From Microaerobacter geothermalis (GTDB taxonomy: Bacteria; Bacillota; Bacilli; DSM-22679), in contig NZ_JAKIHL010000001.1 in assembly GCF_021608135.1 (NCBI RefSeq), positions 124,001 through 188,000 on the forward strand: 64,000 bases of DNA. The letters run 5' to 3'. A model generated the notes under the pieces. It was not told the origin of the DNA, did no database searches, and saw nothing but the letters and a program-made list of their open reading frames with translations. The position numbers were made by a program, and so were the translations under genes. Each line of letters starts with the position of its first letter. The first letter of the stretch is position 1. This document shows, piece by piece, positions 7,818 to 16,344 of this stretch.

Positions 7818-8666
7818 ATGGAACCCGTTACTTCAATACATAATCCGTTAATCAAAAGAATGGCCAAGCTTCTAACAAATAAAGGAAGAAGAGAACAGTC
7901 CTCCTATCTTATTGAGGGAATTCATCTGGTGGAGGAAGCGCTAAAGTCAAAGGCACCCCTCACACACCTTTTTTATGATCGTTCAATGGGACTTCCCGAT
8001 GAAATTCTTTCTTTGACCAAGGGGATGTACCCCTCAGCTGATAGGAGAATAAATCTCATTCCTGTCAATCAACAGGTGTTAAGAAAGCTGAGTGATACGG
8101 AAAATCCCCAGGGTGTGATTGGCGTCATTCAAATAAATGAAATATCCTTGGAATCGATAAGTGAGCAAATGAACAATCGCAAAATTCAGCCGCTATTTTT
8201 AGTTCTCGATCGAATCCAGGATCCGGGTAATCTGGGAACAATGATACGTACGGCAGATGCTGCCGGATTTGATGCCGTGATTCTGCTAAAAGGAACAGTA
8301 GATGTGTATAACCCGAAAGTCGTCCGCTCCACCATGGGTTCCTTGTTTCACATTCATGTCATTCATAGCGATTCTGAAAGAATAATATCCTTTTGCAAGA
8401 GTCAAAATATTCCTCTGTATGCCACAGGTCTAAATGGGGCACCTTATTATGAATCATCCTTTCAGAGCGGCGCTGCCCTTATCATGGGGAATGAAGCCCA
8501 GGGTGTGGAGCAAAGGATGATGGAACAAGCTGACCAAATATTAACCATTCCCATTTACGGAAGAGCAGAATCCCTTAACGTAGCAGCCGCCGCTTCCATT
8601 TTCATGTATGAAGCAGCTAATCAGAGATACAGATCCCAACGACATGGATGGAGACATGGATGTTGA
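7818..8666 (+). CDS. TrmH/SpoU-family RNA 2'-O-methyltransferase (YsgA-like)
   Basis: The 282-residue protein has an N-terminal substrate-binding domain (about 1-110) and a SPOUT methylase domain. The three SpoU motifs are visible: LDRIQDPGNLGTMIRTADAAG, then ALIMGNEAQGV, then IPIYGRAESLNVAAAASIF, which form the knotted SAM site. Enzymes of this type methylate ribose in rRNA or tRNA; the target is not predictable from sequence. It lies five bases after ktrC and just before the pheST promoter, as ysgA does in B. subtilis, which supports orthology. The pheST -35 box overlaps its stop codon. Confidence 0.88.
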   Translation: MEPVTSIHNPLIKRMAKLLTNKGRREQSSYLIEGIHLVEEALKSKAPLTHLFYDRSMGLPDEILSLTKGMYPSADRRINLIPVNQQVLRKLSDTENPQGVIGVIQINEISLESISEQMNNRKIQPLFLVLDRIQDPGNLGTMIRTADAAGFDAVILLKGTVDVYNPKVVRSTMGSLFHIHVIHSDSERIISFCKSQNIPLYATGLNGAPYYESSFQSGAALIMGNEAQGVEQRMMEQADQILTIPIYGRAESLNVAAAASIFMYEAANQRYRSQRHGWRHGC

Positions 8667-8692
8667 CATCGATTTCCTTCTATGCCTATAAT
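8663..8692 (+). promoter_or_regulatory. Sigma-A-type promoter for pheST
   Basis: TTGACA at 8663-8668 and TATAAT at 8687-8692 both match consensus, with an 18-base spacer. Transcription should start near 8699, giving a leader of about 340 nt that carries the T-box. Confidence 0.85.
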
Positions 8693-8698
8693 GAGCGG

Positions 8699-9011
8699 TA
8701 AAGAAGTGAGAGTCCGTATGGCGTTAGGTAGTTGGACAAATAAATGTTAGGTAATGAATATTTGAGAAGGCGAAGAAAGAGAAGAGTAATCGGAGTTCCT
8801 GCATAAAGGGAGGAGGGTGCCGTAGACTGGAAGCCCCTCTATGGAAGGAGCCGATGAATTTCACTCTGGAGCTGGCCCCTGAACTGGCAAGTAGGGGGAT
8901 TCCGGTCCGTCACGACCGTTATCACTGCAAAGTGGAATGCTGCTGTTACAGGCAGATTCAATTAGGGTGGTACCGCGATACTCCTCGTCCCTTGAGATGA
9001 GGAGTTTTTTA
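8699..9011 (+). promoter_or_regulatory. T-box riboswitch (tRNA-Phe) controlling pheST
   Basis: The canonical T-box AGGGTGGTACCGCG is at 8964-8977. It is followed by a terminator stem, ACTCCTC (8980-8986) against GAGGAGT (8999-9005), and six T residues. The specifier is probably TTC (Phe) at 8860-8862 within GATGAATTTCAC, matching the downstream enzyme. Uncharged tRNA-Phe would pair with the specifier and with the TGG of the T-box and favour antitermination. Stem I upstream is plausible but I did not fold it base by base. Confidence 0.92.
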
Positions 9012-9041
9012 TGTTTAACCTTTGAAAGGAGGATATTGTAT

Positions 9042-10076
9042 ATGAAGGAACAACTAACGGCATTGCGGGATGAAGCCATTGCAGTCATCCACGCCGCTAA
9101 AAACATGAATGAATTAAATGAAGCAAGGGTGAAGTATCTGGGCAAAAAAGGCCCGTTAACGGAAATCCTGAGGGGAATGGGAAAGCTTTCAGCCGAAGAA
9201 AGGCCTGTGATTGGTCAAATGGCCAATGACGTAAGGGCTGCCATTGAATCCACCTTGGAAAGAAAGAAAGAGGAGCTGGAAAGAGAAGTCCTTCAGAAAA
9301 AGTTGATGTCAGAAACCATTGATGTCACCCTTCCCGGTCGCCCTGTTCATTTTGGAAACCGACATCCATTAACAAAGGTGATTGAAGAGATTGAGGATAT
9401 ATTTATTGCTATGGGCTTTGAAGTGGCGGAGGGACCTGAAGTAGAAACGGATTACTATAATTTTGAGGCTCTGAATTTGCCGAAGAACCATCCGGCCCGG
9501 GACATGCAGGACTCTTTCTACATTACCGATGAGATCTTAATGCGGACCCATACTTCACCGGTGCAGGCCCGAACTATGGAAAGAAAACAGGGAGAAGTTC
9601 CCGTTAAAATCATTTGCCCGGGAAAAGTTTATCGCAGGGATGATGACGATGCCACCCATTCCCATATGTTTACCCAGATAGAAGGACTGGTGGTGGATAA
9701 AGGGATACGGATGAGTGATTTAAAGGGAACATTACTTGCCTTTGCAAAGCAGATGTTTGGAGAAAACCAGCGGATCCGTTTGCGTCCAAGCTTCTTCCCC
9801 TTTACAGAGCCCAGTGCGGAAGTGGATATCTCTTGTGTCATTTGTAATGGTGTGGGATGCCGGGTTTGCAAAGAAACAGGATGGCTTGAAATTTTGGGTG
9901 CAGGGATGGTCCATCCGAAGGTGTTGGAGATGTCCGGTTATGATTCTGAAAAGGTCACCGGTTTTGCCTTTGGTATGGGTGTGGAGCGAATTGCCCTTTT
10001 GAAATATGGAATTGAGGATATTCGGCATTTTTATCAGAGCGACCTTCGTTTTTTAAAACAGTTCTCACGGGTGTAG
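9042..10076 (+). CDS. pheS: Phenylalanyl-tRNA synthetase alpha subunit
   Basis: The 344-residue protein starts at ATG 9042, seven to eight bases after AAAGGAGG. The first 85 or so residues form the tRNA-binding coiled coil. The class II catalytic core follows, with motif 2 in [21 protein letters not shown] and motif 3 in [18 protein letters not shown]. PheS pairs with PheT as (alpha-beta)2 and charges tRNA-Phe. The length equals that of B. subtilis PheS. It is translated from the T-box-controlled transcript and pheT follows after 13 bases. An upstream in-frame start at 8937 would lie inside the T-box and is rejected. Confidence 0.97.
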   Translation: MKEQLTALRDEAIAVIHAAKNMNELNEARVKYLGKKGPLTEILRGMGKLSAEERPVIGQMANDVRAAIESTLERKKEELEREVLQKKLMSETIDVTLPGRPVHFGNRHPLTKVIEEIEDIFIAMGFEVAEGPEVETDYYNFEALNLPKNHPARDMQDSFYITDEILMRTHTSPVQARTMERKQGEVPVKIICPGKVYRRDDDDATHSHMFTQIEGLVVDKGIRMSDLKGTLLAFAKQMFGENQRIRLRPSFFPFTEPSAEVDISCVICNGVGCRVCKETGWLEILGAGMVHPKVLEMSGYDSEKVTGFAFGMGVERIALLKYGIEDIRHFYQSDLRFLKQFSRV

Positions 10077-10089
10077 GAGGGATTGAGAG

Positions 10090-12525
10090 ATGAAAGTTTC
10101 TTACCAATGGTTAAAAGAATACGTGGATTTATCAGATGTCACCCCCCAGGAATTGGCGGACAAATTGACCTTAAGCGGAATTGCCGTAGATGTGGTGGAG
10201 TCTTTAAACCGAGGAGTATCCAAAGTCGTGGTCGGTTATGTTACGTCGAAGGAGAAACATCCGGAAGCAGATAAATTGAGCCTATGTAGGGTTCGTGTGG
10301 AAGAGGGAAAAGAAGAGCTTCAAATTGTGTGCGGGGCACAAAATGTGAATGCCGGCCAAAAGGTGCCTGTTGCTCTCGTAGGGGCAACTCTTCCGGGGGG
10401 TGTTAAAATCAAAAGGGCAAAATTAAGGGGAATTGAATCCCAGGGGATGATTTGCTCTGCAAAAGAATTAGGGCTGAAAGATAAACTCCTTTCCAAAGAA
10501 CAGCAGGAGGGAATCCTTGTTCTTTCCCCAGAACTGAAGATAGGTACGGACATTACGGAGGTATTGGGCCTACAGGATTACGTATTGGAGTTGGATCTTA
10601 CTCCTAATCGATCTGACTGTCTAAGCATGCTTGGCGTAGCTTATGAAGTGGCGGCGATCCTGGGAAAAGAAGTAAAAATCCCTTCTCCAGCAGTAAAAGA
10701 GGAACTGGATTCCGATACGGAAGAGCATGTCAAGGTACAGATTGATCAGCCTGATCATTGTTACCGATATACCGCCCGCTATATAGAAAATGTTCAGCTT
10801 GGTCCCTCTCCGCAATGGCTGAAAAATCGGTTAATGGCAGCGGGAATTCGACCCATCAATAATGTAGTGGATATCACCAACTATGTGATGCTGGAATATG
10901 GACAACCCCTTCATGCCTTTGATTATGATGAAGTATCTGGCGGTGAAATTGTGGTTCGAACTGCTTTTGACGGGGAGAAAATGGTTACACTTGATGAAGT
11001 AGAACGAACATTGGATGAAGGGATGCTCCTGATTACGGATGGAAACAAACCGGTAGGGATTGCCGGCGTCATGGGAGGTGCCAATTCAGAGGTGAAGCCT
11101 TCAACGAAAAAAATCCTACTGGAATCGGCATATTTCAGCGGACCTTCCATTCGAAAAACTTCGCGCAAACTGGGGCTACGTTCAGAGGCCAGTCTTCGTT
11201 TTGAAAAAGGGGTTGATATCGAACGGGTAGTTCTCGCCCTTGATCGGGCAGCCCAATTGATGGAAGAGTTGGCTGGAGGAAAAGTGGCGAAAGGGATGGT
11301 TGATCAATATCCGGTACAGATGAAACCGGTATCCATTCCGTTGCGTATATCTGTTGTAAATGAGGTTCTGGGTACAGATCTTAACCGGAGTCAGATAAAG
11401 TCCATTATGGATCGTCTACAGTTCCTTACAGAAGAAGAAGGGGATCATTTAGTTGTTCACATTCCCACTCGTCGTGGAGATATCACTATTGAGGCGGATT
11501 TAATCGAGGAAGTGGCCCGTTTATACGGATATGATGAAATTCCCACCACTTTGCCGGTAGGTCCGGCAAATCCCGGCGGACTAACCAGAGAACAGCATCT
11601 GCGAAGAAAGATCAAAGATCTGCTGAATGGAATGGGACTTACGGAAACCATTACCTATTCTTTTACGGACAATGGGCGGAGCCTGGAGTGGGAGGGAATT
11701 CATGGGCATGTAAGACCGATTCCACTTACGATGCCCATGAGCGAGGAAAGAAGTGTACTTCGCACATCTCTGGTTCCCCATTTGTTGGAATCCGCAGCAT
11801 ATAATATAAATCGGCAACAGCAACAGGTGGCATTATTTGAGATGGGTCGTGTCTATTTAGCAGAAGAAGAAACCTTGACGAAACTTCCCGACGAACTTCT
11901 CCATCTGGCAGGGTTGATTACCGGGCCTTGGGTAGCTCATCATTGGGTTGCATCGACACAAACATCAGACTTTTACCTGATCAAAGGGATGTTGGAAGAG
12001 CTTTTTGACCAATTGGGTGTAACGGTAAGATACCAATCGGCAGTAAGGGAAGGGATGCATCCGGGAAGAACGGCCAATATTTGGCTGGAAGCAGGGGGTA
12101 AGCAGGTAATGCTTGGCTATCTGGGACAGGTTCATCCGGTTTGGGAAGGGTATTATGATTTGGATGAAACCTATGTGTTTGAGTTAAACCTGAATCAACT
12201 CTTCTCCCATATGAAAGAAATGGGGACATATACCCAGCTGCCCAAATATCCATCGATTTCAAGGGACATTGCGGTCGTGGTTCATAATTCCATACCCGCT
12301 GAAAGCTTGGAAAAAACCATTAGAGAAGCTGCAGGTGATTTACTGGAACAGATTCGCCTGTTTGACGTGTATGTCGGCGAAAAAATTGGCAAAGGCTTAA
12401 AAAGTGTGGCTTTTTCTCTGATTTACCGCCATCCGGAACGGACCCTTACCGATGAGGAAGTGAATCAATTGCAGGATAAAGTAATTTCATCCTTACGAGT
12501 AGAACATGGTGGAGAACTGCGATAA
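10090..12525 (+). CDS. pheT: Phenylalanyl-tRNA synthetase beta subunit
   Basis: The 811-residue protein has the standard PheT order. A tRNA-binding EMAP-II-like domain lies near residues 40-155 (VVGYVTSKEKHPEADKLSLC), B3/B4 editing domains at about 200-400, and a B5 domain at about 400-480. A catalytic-like core follows, and a ferredoxin-fold anticodon-binding domain ends the protein (FDVYVGEKIGKGLKSVAFSL). B. subtilis PheT is 804 residues. GGAGGGATTGAG precedes ATG 10090. It forms the heterotetramer with PheS and edits mischarged Tyr-tRNA-Phe. Confidence 0.97.
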   Translation: MKVSYQWLKEYVDLSDVTPQELADKLTLSGIAVDVVESLNRGVSKVVVGYVTSKEKHPEADKLSLCRVRVEEGKEELQIVCGAQNVNAGQKVPVALVGATLPGGVKIKRAKLRGIESQGMICSAKELGLKDKLLSKEQQEGILVLSPELKIGTDITEVLGLQDYVLELDLTPNRSDCLSMLGVAYEVAAILGKEVKIPSPAVKEELDSDTEEHVKVQIDQPDHCYRYTARYIENVQLGPSPQWLKNRLMAAGIRPINNVVDITNYVMLEYGQPLHAFDYDEVSGGEIVVRTAFDGEKMVTLDEVERTLDEGMLLITDGNKPVGIAGVMGGANSEVKPSTKKILLESAYFSGPSIRKTSRKLGLRSEASLRFEKGVDIERVVLALDRAAQLMEELAGGKVAKGMVDQYPVQMKPVSIPLRISVVNEVLGTDLNRSQIKSIMDRLQFLTEEEGDHLVVHIPTRRGDITIEADLIEEVARLYGYDEIPTTLPVGPANPGGLTREQHLRRKIKDLLNGMGLTETITYSFTDNGRSLEWEGIHGHVRPIPLTMPMSEERSVLRTSLVPHLLESAAYNINRQQQQVALFEMGRVYLAEEETLTKLPDELLHLAGLITGPWVAHHWVASTQTSDFYLIKGMLEELFDQLGVTVRYQSAVREGMHPGRTANIWLEAGGKQVMLGYLGQVHPVWEGYYDLDETYVFELNLNQLFSHMKEMGTYTQLPKYPSISRDIAVVVHNSIPAESLEKTIREAAGDLLEQIRLFDVYVGEKIGKGLKSVAFSLIYRHPERTLTDEEVNQLQDKVISSLRVEHGGELR

Positions 12526-12595
12526 ACAGAAGGATTTTGCATACCTTGTAGAGAATCATTCAGGAAGAATTGTATCTGGTCAAGGGGGCCAAAAT

Positions 12596-12859
12596 GTGAA
12601 GAAGGATGATAAAAATAGAGTTACCGTTGAAATATATGGTCAACCCTATAAGATAGTAGGCAATGCTCCAATTGATCATATGAAAACGGTGGCTCGATAT
12701 GTGGATGATAAAATGGAAGAAATTGCAAAGATCAACCCCAGTCTGGATACGGCAAAATTAGCTGTTCTGTCTGCGGTGAATATTGCTGATGAATATCTTC
12801 GGCTGAAAAAGGAATATGAGGAATTAATATCACATATGAAAAAGGGTGAATGGCAATAA
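12596..12859 (+). CDS. zapA: Cell division protein ZapA
   Basis: The 87-residue product starts at GTG 12596, after AAGGGGG; the earlier in-frame ATG at 12506 would overlap pheT and adds a non-conserved leader. The N-terminal globular part (RVTVEIYGQPYKIVGNAP, then HMKTVARYVDDKM) and the C-terminal coiled coil (NIADEYLRLKKEYEEL) are typical of ZapA, which binds and bundles FtsZ at the division site. It sits between pheT and cvpA, the same relative order as in B. subtilis, where rnhC may also intervene. The cvpA start follows the stop codon directly. Confidence 0.93.
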   Translation: MKKDDKNRVTVEIYGQPYKIVGNAPIDHMKTVARYVDDKMEEIAKINPSLDTAKLAVLSAVNIADEYLRLKKEYEELISHMKKGEWQ

Positions 12860-13450
12860 ATGAGCGGAGCTTGGGTTGATCTAGTGATCGTTCTTTTCTT
12901 AACGGGAAGTTTGTTTATGGGCTTTCAAAGGGGATTCATCAGACAATCGGTTCAATTGGCAGGTTTCTTCTTATCGCTGTGGATTGCCTACCGATTTTTT
13001 CCTGCTATAAGTCCTGTCTTGAAAACATGGGTCCCCTTTCCCTCCATAAAGGAAAATGCCTTTTTGGATTTTGTGACCGATGTGTTTCAACTGGAAACCA
13101 TGTTTTATAATGCCATTGCCTTTGCCCTTCTATTTTTTACAGCCCGATTAGTCATACGGTTTTTGGGGAATCTGTTGCATTTTGTATTTCAAGTTCCGGT
13201 ATTAGCTACTGCCAATCGATTCCTTGGCTTGATTTTAGCCGGACTGGAGTCTTTGTTTATTATTATTCTGGTAGTAAATTTGATCACCGTACTTCCGTTT
13301 CAGGGATTGAGAGAACCTGTCATTGATTCCCAAAGCGGCTCCCTTATTTTAAAACAAACCCCTTATCTTACAGAGGAATTGCAAAAGTGGTGGAAAAAAG
13401 ATGGAGAATCTCCTTCAGAAACGCCTGATAGTAAAAAATATGAAGTTTAG
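12860..13450 (+). CDS. CvpA-family membrane protein
   Basis: The 196-residue protein starts directly after the zapA stop (TAAATG), so the two are translationally coupled. It has about four membrane spans, with the family signature near the start (VDLVIVLFLTGSLFMGFQRG, then GFIRQSVQLAGFFLSLWIAY). CvpA proteins are linked to envelope integrity and, in Escherichia coli, colicin V export; the role in Bacillus is poorly known. In B. subtilis this gene (yshB) is followed by polX and mutS2. Here mutS2 lies 29 kb further on and polX is not in the window. Confidence 0.88.
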   Translation: MSGAWVDLVIVLFLTGSLFMGFQRGFIRQSVQLAGFFLSLWIAYRFFPAISPVLKTWVPFPSIKENAFLDFVTDVFQLETMFYNAIAFALLFFTARLVIRFLGNLLHFVFQVPVLATANRFLGLILAGLESLFIIILVVNLITVLPFQGLREPVIDSQSGSLILKQTPYLTEELQKWWKKDGESPSETPDSKKYEV

Positions 13451-13493
13451 ATGGTGCCTATAATGGAAGAGCATGCGATGGGAAGGTGAGAAT

Positions 13494-14246
13494 ATGATTG
13501 AATACTATCAATGGTTAAGTCAGTGGAGTGCCTGGTTTAGCCAACCCTTTGTCACCATGTTTTATGGTACAAGCCTTCCGATTTTGGGAGGGTTATTATT
13601 AGGAATCGTAGGGGCCCTTTCTCCTTGTCAGGTTTCTGCCAATATGGGAGCCATCACTTATTTTAGTCAACGATCGATCCATCAAGTGGGAAAGGGAATA
13701 GAGATATTATTTTATCTTCTGGGGAAAGCGGTTGTTTATACTTTACTTGGTGCAGCGGTCATTTTGATAGGTAAAGAAGTTTCCAATCAATCGCTGCCGG
13801 TTTTCATTTGGGCAAGAAAACTGATTGGCCCCTTGTTTTTATTGATCGGATTATATTTTGTCGGTTGGCTGAGACTCCCTGGTAATATAGGATTTTCCGT
13901 TTCACAACGAATTGAAACTTGGGCCAATTCCTTTCATGGAAATACCAAGGCATTTTTGATGGGATTTGCTTTCTCACTGGGATTTTGCCCCACGATGTTC
14001 TGGGTTTTCTTTGGTTTATTAGCACCGATGATGCTTAATGTTTCTTATGGACTGGCATTACCGCCGATATTTGCGGTGGGAACGGCAATGCCTCTTATCA
14101 TTTTGTTTGTTGCAGCTTATTCCTTTCAGTTGGACCAATGGTTGGTGAAAAGGATGAAAAAATGGGGGAAGGTTGTTCAGATTGTATCAGGTATCCTATT
14201 CATTCTAATAGGTATAAACGATACCCTTATTTATTGGACGTTATAG
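13494..14246 (+). CDS. CcdA/DsbD-like membrane protein (paralogue 1)
   Basis: The 250-residue protein has about six membrane spans. Spans 1 and 4 carry the Cys-Pro signatures of the CcdA/DsbD-beta fold: GALSPCQVSANMG and GFCPTMFWVFFG. CcdA-like proteins pass electrons from cytoplasmic thioredoxin to outside acceptors; related families move sulfur compounds or metals, so the cargo is uncertain. ATG 13494 is chosen since GGAAGGTGAG precedes it. It is one of three divergent CcdA-like proteins within 12 kb. It converges with a small membrane protein gene whose end is only eight bases away. Confidence 0.7.
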   Translation: MIEYYQWLSQWSAWFSQPFVTMFYGTSLPILGGLLLGIVGALSPCQVSANMGAITYFSQRSIHQVGKGIEILFYLLGKAVVYTLLGAAVILIGKEVSNQSLPVFIWARKLIGPLFLLIGLYFVGWLRLPGNIGFSVSQRIETWANSFHGNTKAFLMGFAFSLGFCPTMFWVFFGLLAPMMLNVSYGLALPPIFAVGTAMPLIILFVAAYSFQLDQWLVKRMKKWGKVVQIVSGILFILIGINDTLIYWTL

Positions 14247-14253
14247 ATTTTCT

Positions 14254-14733
14254 TTATCGGTAGAAACGGCGCAGTATCCGCTGAATCGTCACTTTTTGAC
14301 GATAGAAATTAAATTTTCGGGGAGCAATGAAAAATTTGTTCAGACCTATGAAGAACAAGAGTTGAAGTGAGAGAAAAATAGCAAAAATTATCCATTCGAT
14401 GGAGAAATTATTACCGATCATCGAATGGAGCATTGGTCCCATGGTGCTTCCCATAATTGCTGAAACAACTCCTTCAACAAAAGGTAGGATTCCAAAGGGG
14501 ATCGTAATTCCTGTAGCCCAAATTAAACTGGTCATTAGTGTTAATAGAGTAGCAATAATGATTGATTCAAAAAAAGAGTAGAAAGTCATACCCAATAAAA
14601 AGGATCCCAGAGTAAGAATGGTCATAATCTGCATGGTCAACTGCATGGAATCAAGACAATTTCCCCTCTGCAGCAATATAGGGATATATAATGCTTGAGA
14701 AAAAATAAGGGTAATTAAAATGATTATTGACAT
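14254..14733 (-). CDS. Hypothetical four-span membrane protein
   Basis: The 159-residue product has four or five hydrophobic spans, a Met-rich segment (GVVSAIMGSTMGPMLHSMIG) and a basic C-terminus (RKFNFYRQKVTIQRILRRFYR). The Met/His-containing stretch near residues 88-105 would suit metal or proton transfer inside a membrane, and the gene lies between a CcdA-like gene and a cupredoxin gene. A link to copper handling is therefore possible, but it is only inference. I recognise no family. The gene converges with the preceding gene, so it has its own promoter on the minus strand. Confidence 0.6.
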   Translation of the reverse strand: MSIIILITLIFSQALYIPILLQRGNCLDSMQLTMQIMTILTLGSFLLGMTFYSFFESIIIATLLTLMTSLIWATGITIPFGILPFVEGVVSAIMGSTMGPMLHSMIGNNFSIEWIIFAIFLSLQLLFFIGLNKFFIAPRKFNFYRQKVTIQRILRRFYR

Positions 14734-14894
14734 TTTGACCCCTCAATTGTGAATATTTTATGAACTTTTGGTTTTGGATTTTATTATTCATATTTAATAG
14801 TTACTCCCTTGATACTCTTGATAGAAGCTACTTTTGAATTACCGGATAAAATTATGCAAAAGTAGTAAATGCATATACCACCCTTTAAAAGAAA

Positions 14895-14938
14895 ATACCC
14901 CCTTTGAGGGAATGTAACAACTTTCACAAGTTGTTACA
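14895..14938 (+). promoter_or_regulatory. Operator-like G/C-tract repeat and 11-bp palindrome
   Basis: ATACCCCC...GAGGGAAT at 14895-14912 is an imperfect relative of CsoR-type operators. Immediately after it, TGTAACAACTT (14913-14923) and its perfect reverse complement (14928-14938) flank TCAC. The palindrome ends 58 bases before the cupredoxin start codon and may be an operator or a 5' UTR hairpin. Confidence 0.5.
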
Positions 14939-14996
14939 CTTAGGGCGAAGAGGTTCAGGGCGCCTCAAAATTATAATAGGTTGGGGGTTATTAAAT

Positions 14997-16166
14997 ATGA
15001 AAAAAGTTATTATATTGTTATTTGCGCTATCTTTAGTAGCGCTAGTAGCAATTGGTTGCTCCAAAACAACTACTGAAGAACTACCTGTAGCCGATAAACA
15101 ACAAACCAATGTCAAGGCGAAGGAAGAGCAGAAACAAGAAACGGATGCACCGAAGGAAGAAGGTGTAGTTGAGAATTCTGGAGATATAAAAGCCCAAATG
15201 ATGATTGCAAACTACATCATTGCTGAGCAAGGCGTTCATTTAATGGCTGAAGAATTGGAAAAAGGAAATCTGGATGAAGGGTTCTTGAGAAAAGTTCAAA
15301 AGGCAAAGGCAACGGTTGAAAGCATTGAATGGTCAGACGAAGTGAAAGCAGAAGCAGACACATTCTTGAAGGATGTAACTGAATTGGAGAAAGCCCTCAT
15401 TGCTAATGATGTGGAAGCGGCCAAAGGACCAGCCGAAGCAGCCCACGAAAGCCAGCATGACTTGGATAAGAAAGTGGCTAAAGTTGTAAAAGAGATGACA
15501 GGTGGGGATATAAAAGCCCAAATGATGATTGCAAACTACATCATTGCTGAGCAAGGCGTTCATTTAATGGCTGAGGAATTGGAAAAAGGAAATCTGGATG
15601 AAGGGTTCTTGAGAAAAGTTCAAAAGGCAAAGGCAACGGTTGAAAGCATTGAATGGTCAGACGAAGTGAAAGCAGAAGCAGACACATTCTTGAAGGATGT
15701 AACTGAATTGGAGAAAGCCCTCATTGCTAATGATGTGGAAGCGGCCAAAGGACCAGCTGAAGCAGCCCATGAAAGCCAGCATGACTTGGATAAAAAAGTA
15801 GCCAGTACTGTAATGGAAATGAAATCTGTCTCAACTCAAGTTCAAGTAATCGGCTCAACAGCTAAGAATGAGACTTCAGTAGAGGAAGAAGGAATTCCAT
15901 TAACGATTAAAGACTGGGGTTTTGAAAATAAATTGGAATTGAAAAAGGGTAGCAATGTGGTGACAGTTACCAATACAGGAAATATGCCGCACGGAGTCTT
16001 GATTCCTGAACTTGGATTTATCAGTGAAGATATTGCCGCCGGGGAAACCGTTACATTGGAAATCAATGCTGAAAAAACTGGAACATTTAAGTTCCTATGC
16101 AGTGTTCCTGAATGCGGAACTCCAGAACAGCATGGAGGAATGATCGGAGAAGTTGTCGTTCAATAA
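14997..16166 (+). CDS. Cupredoxin lipoprotein with duplicated helical domain
   Basis: The 389-residue protein starts at ATG 14997 after GGGGG; the signal ends in a lipobox (VAIGCSK). After an acidic linker come two nearly identical copies of a helical domain of about 100 residues (starting GDIKAQMMIANYIIAEQG), roughly residues 62-165 and 170-273. A C-terminal cupredoxin follows (about 290-389). Its ligand-like residues are His in NMPHGVLI and Cys, Cys, His and Met in CSVPECGTPEQHGGM. The loop has a CxxxxCxxxxxHxxM pattern, close to but longer than the CuA loop of oxidase subunit II. It is probably a surface electron-transfer or copper protein. It stands directly upstream of a NarL-family sensor pair and is followed by a strong terminator. 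Confidence 0.75.
   Translation: MKKVIILLFALSLVALVAIGCSKTTTEELPVADKQQTNVKAKEEQKQETDAPKEEGVVENSGDIKAQMMIANYIIAEQGVHLMAEELEKGNLDEGFLRKVQKAKATVESIEWSDEVKAEADTFLKDVTELEKALIANDVEAAKGPAEAAHESQHDLDKKVAKVVKEMTGGDIKAQMMIANYIIAEQGVHLMAEELEKGNLDEGFLRKVQKAKATVESIEWSDEVKAEADTFLKDVTELEKALIANDVEAAKGPAEAAHESQHDLDKKVASTVMEMKSVSTQVQVIGSTAKNETSVEEEGIPLTIKDWGFENKLELKKGSNVVTVTNTGNMPHGVLIPELGFISEDIAAGETVTLEINAEKTGTFKFLCSVPECGTPEQHGGMIGEVVVQ
15183..15811 (+). repeat. Tandem 324-bp in-frame duplication
   Basis: The sequence starting GATATAAAAGCCC at 15183 recurs at 15507, an offset of 324 bases (108 codons). About 300 bases are almost identical; I noticed only a few silent-type differences. It doubles one helical domain of the cupredoxin lipoprotein and must be recent or kept uniform by recombination. 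Confidence 0.9.
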
Positions 16167-16190
16167 TACACTTTCACTTCCCTTGGTGAA

Positions 16191-16230
16191 TCCCCCCTTA
16201 CTTTCATCGAAAGTAGGGGGGATTTTTGTT
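16191..16230 (+). terminator. Rho-independent terminator
   Basis: TCCCCCCTTACTTTC and GAAAGTAGGGGGGA form a long, almost perfect stem with loop ATC, followed by TTTTTGTTT. It closes the cupredoxin transcript, so the next gene (a sensor kinase) needs its own promoter; TATAAT near 16300 may belong to it. Confidence 0.9.
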
Positions 16231-16344
16231 TAATCATATCATTCAATGGAATCTCAATCTATTTGTCACGAATCAATTCGCACTTCGTTCGTAACTTATA
16301 GTATAATTACATATTGGACAGATTGAGAACGGGGAGCGTGCGGT

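Noticed and set aside
8937-9041. Upstream in-frame start for pheS
   Set aside because: It lies inside the T-box antiterminator region; ATG 9042 has AAAGGAGG and gives the normal protein length.
8861-9145. Minus-strand frame across the T-box
   Set aside because: It covers the T-box, terminator and pheS start, has no ribosome binding site and no recognisable product.
14254-14733. DUF or transporter assignment for the four-span protein
   Set aside because: The Met/His-rich stretch is suggestive of metal handling but no family signature is recognised, so no function is given.
15183-15811. CRISPR-like or satellite repeat
   Set aside because: There are only two units, both in frame in one coding sequence, with no spacers.
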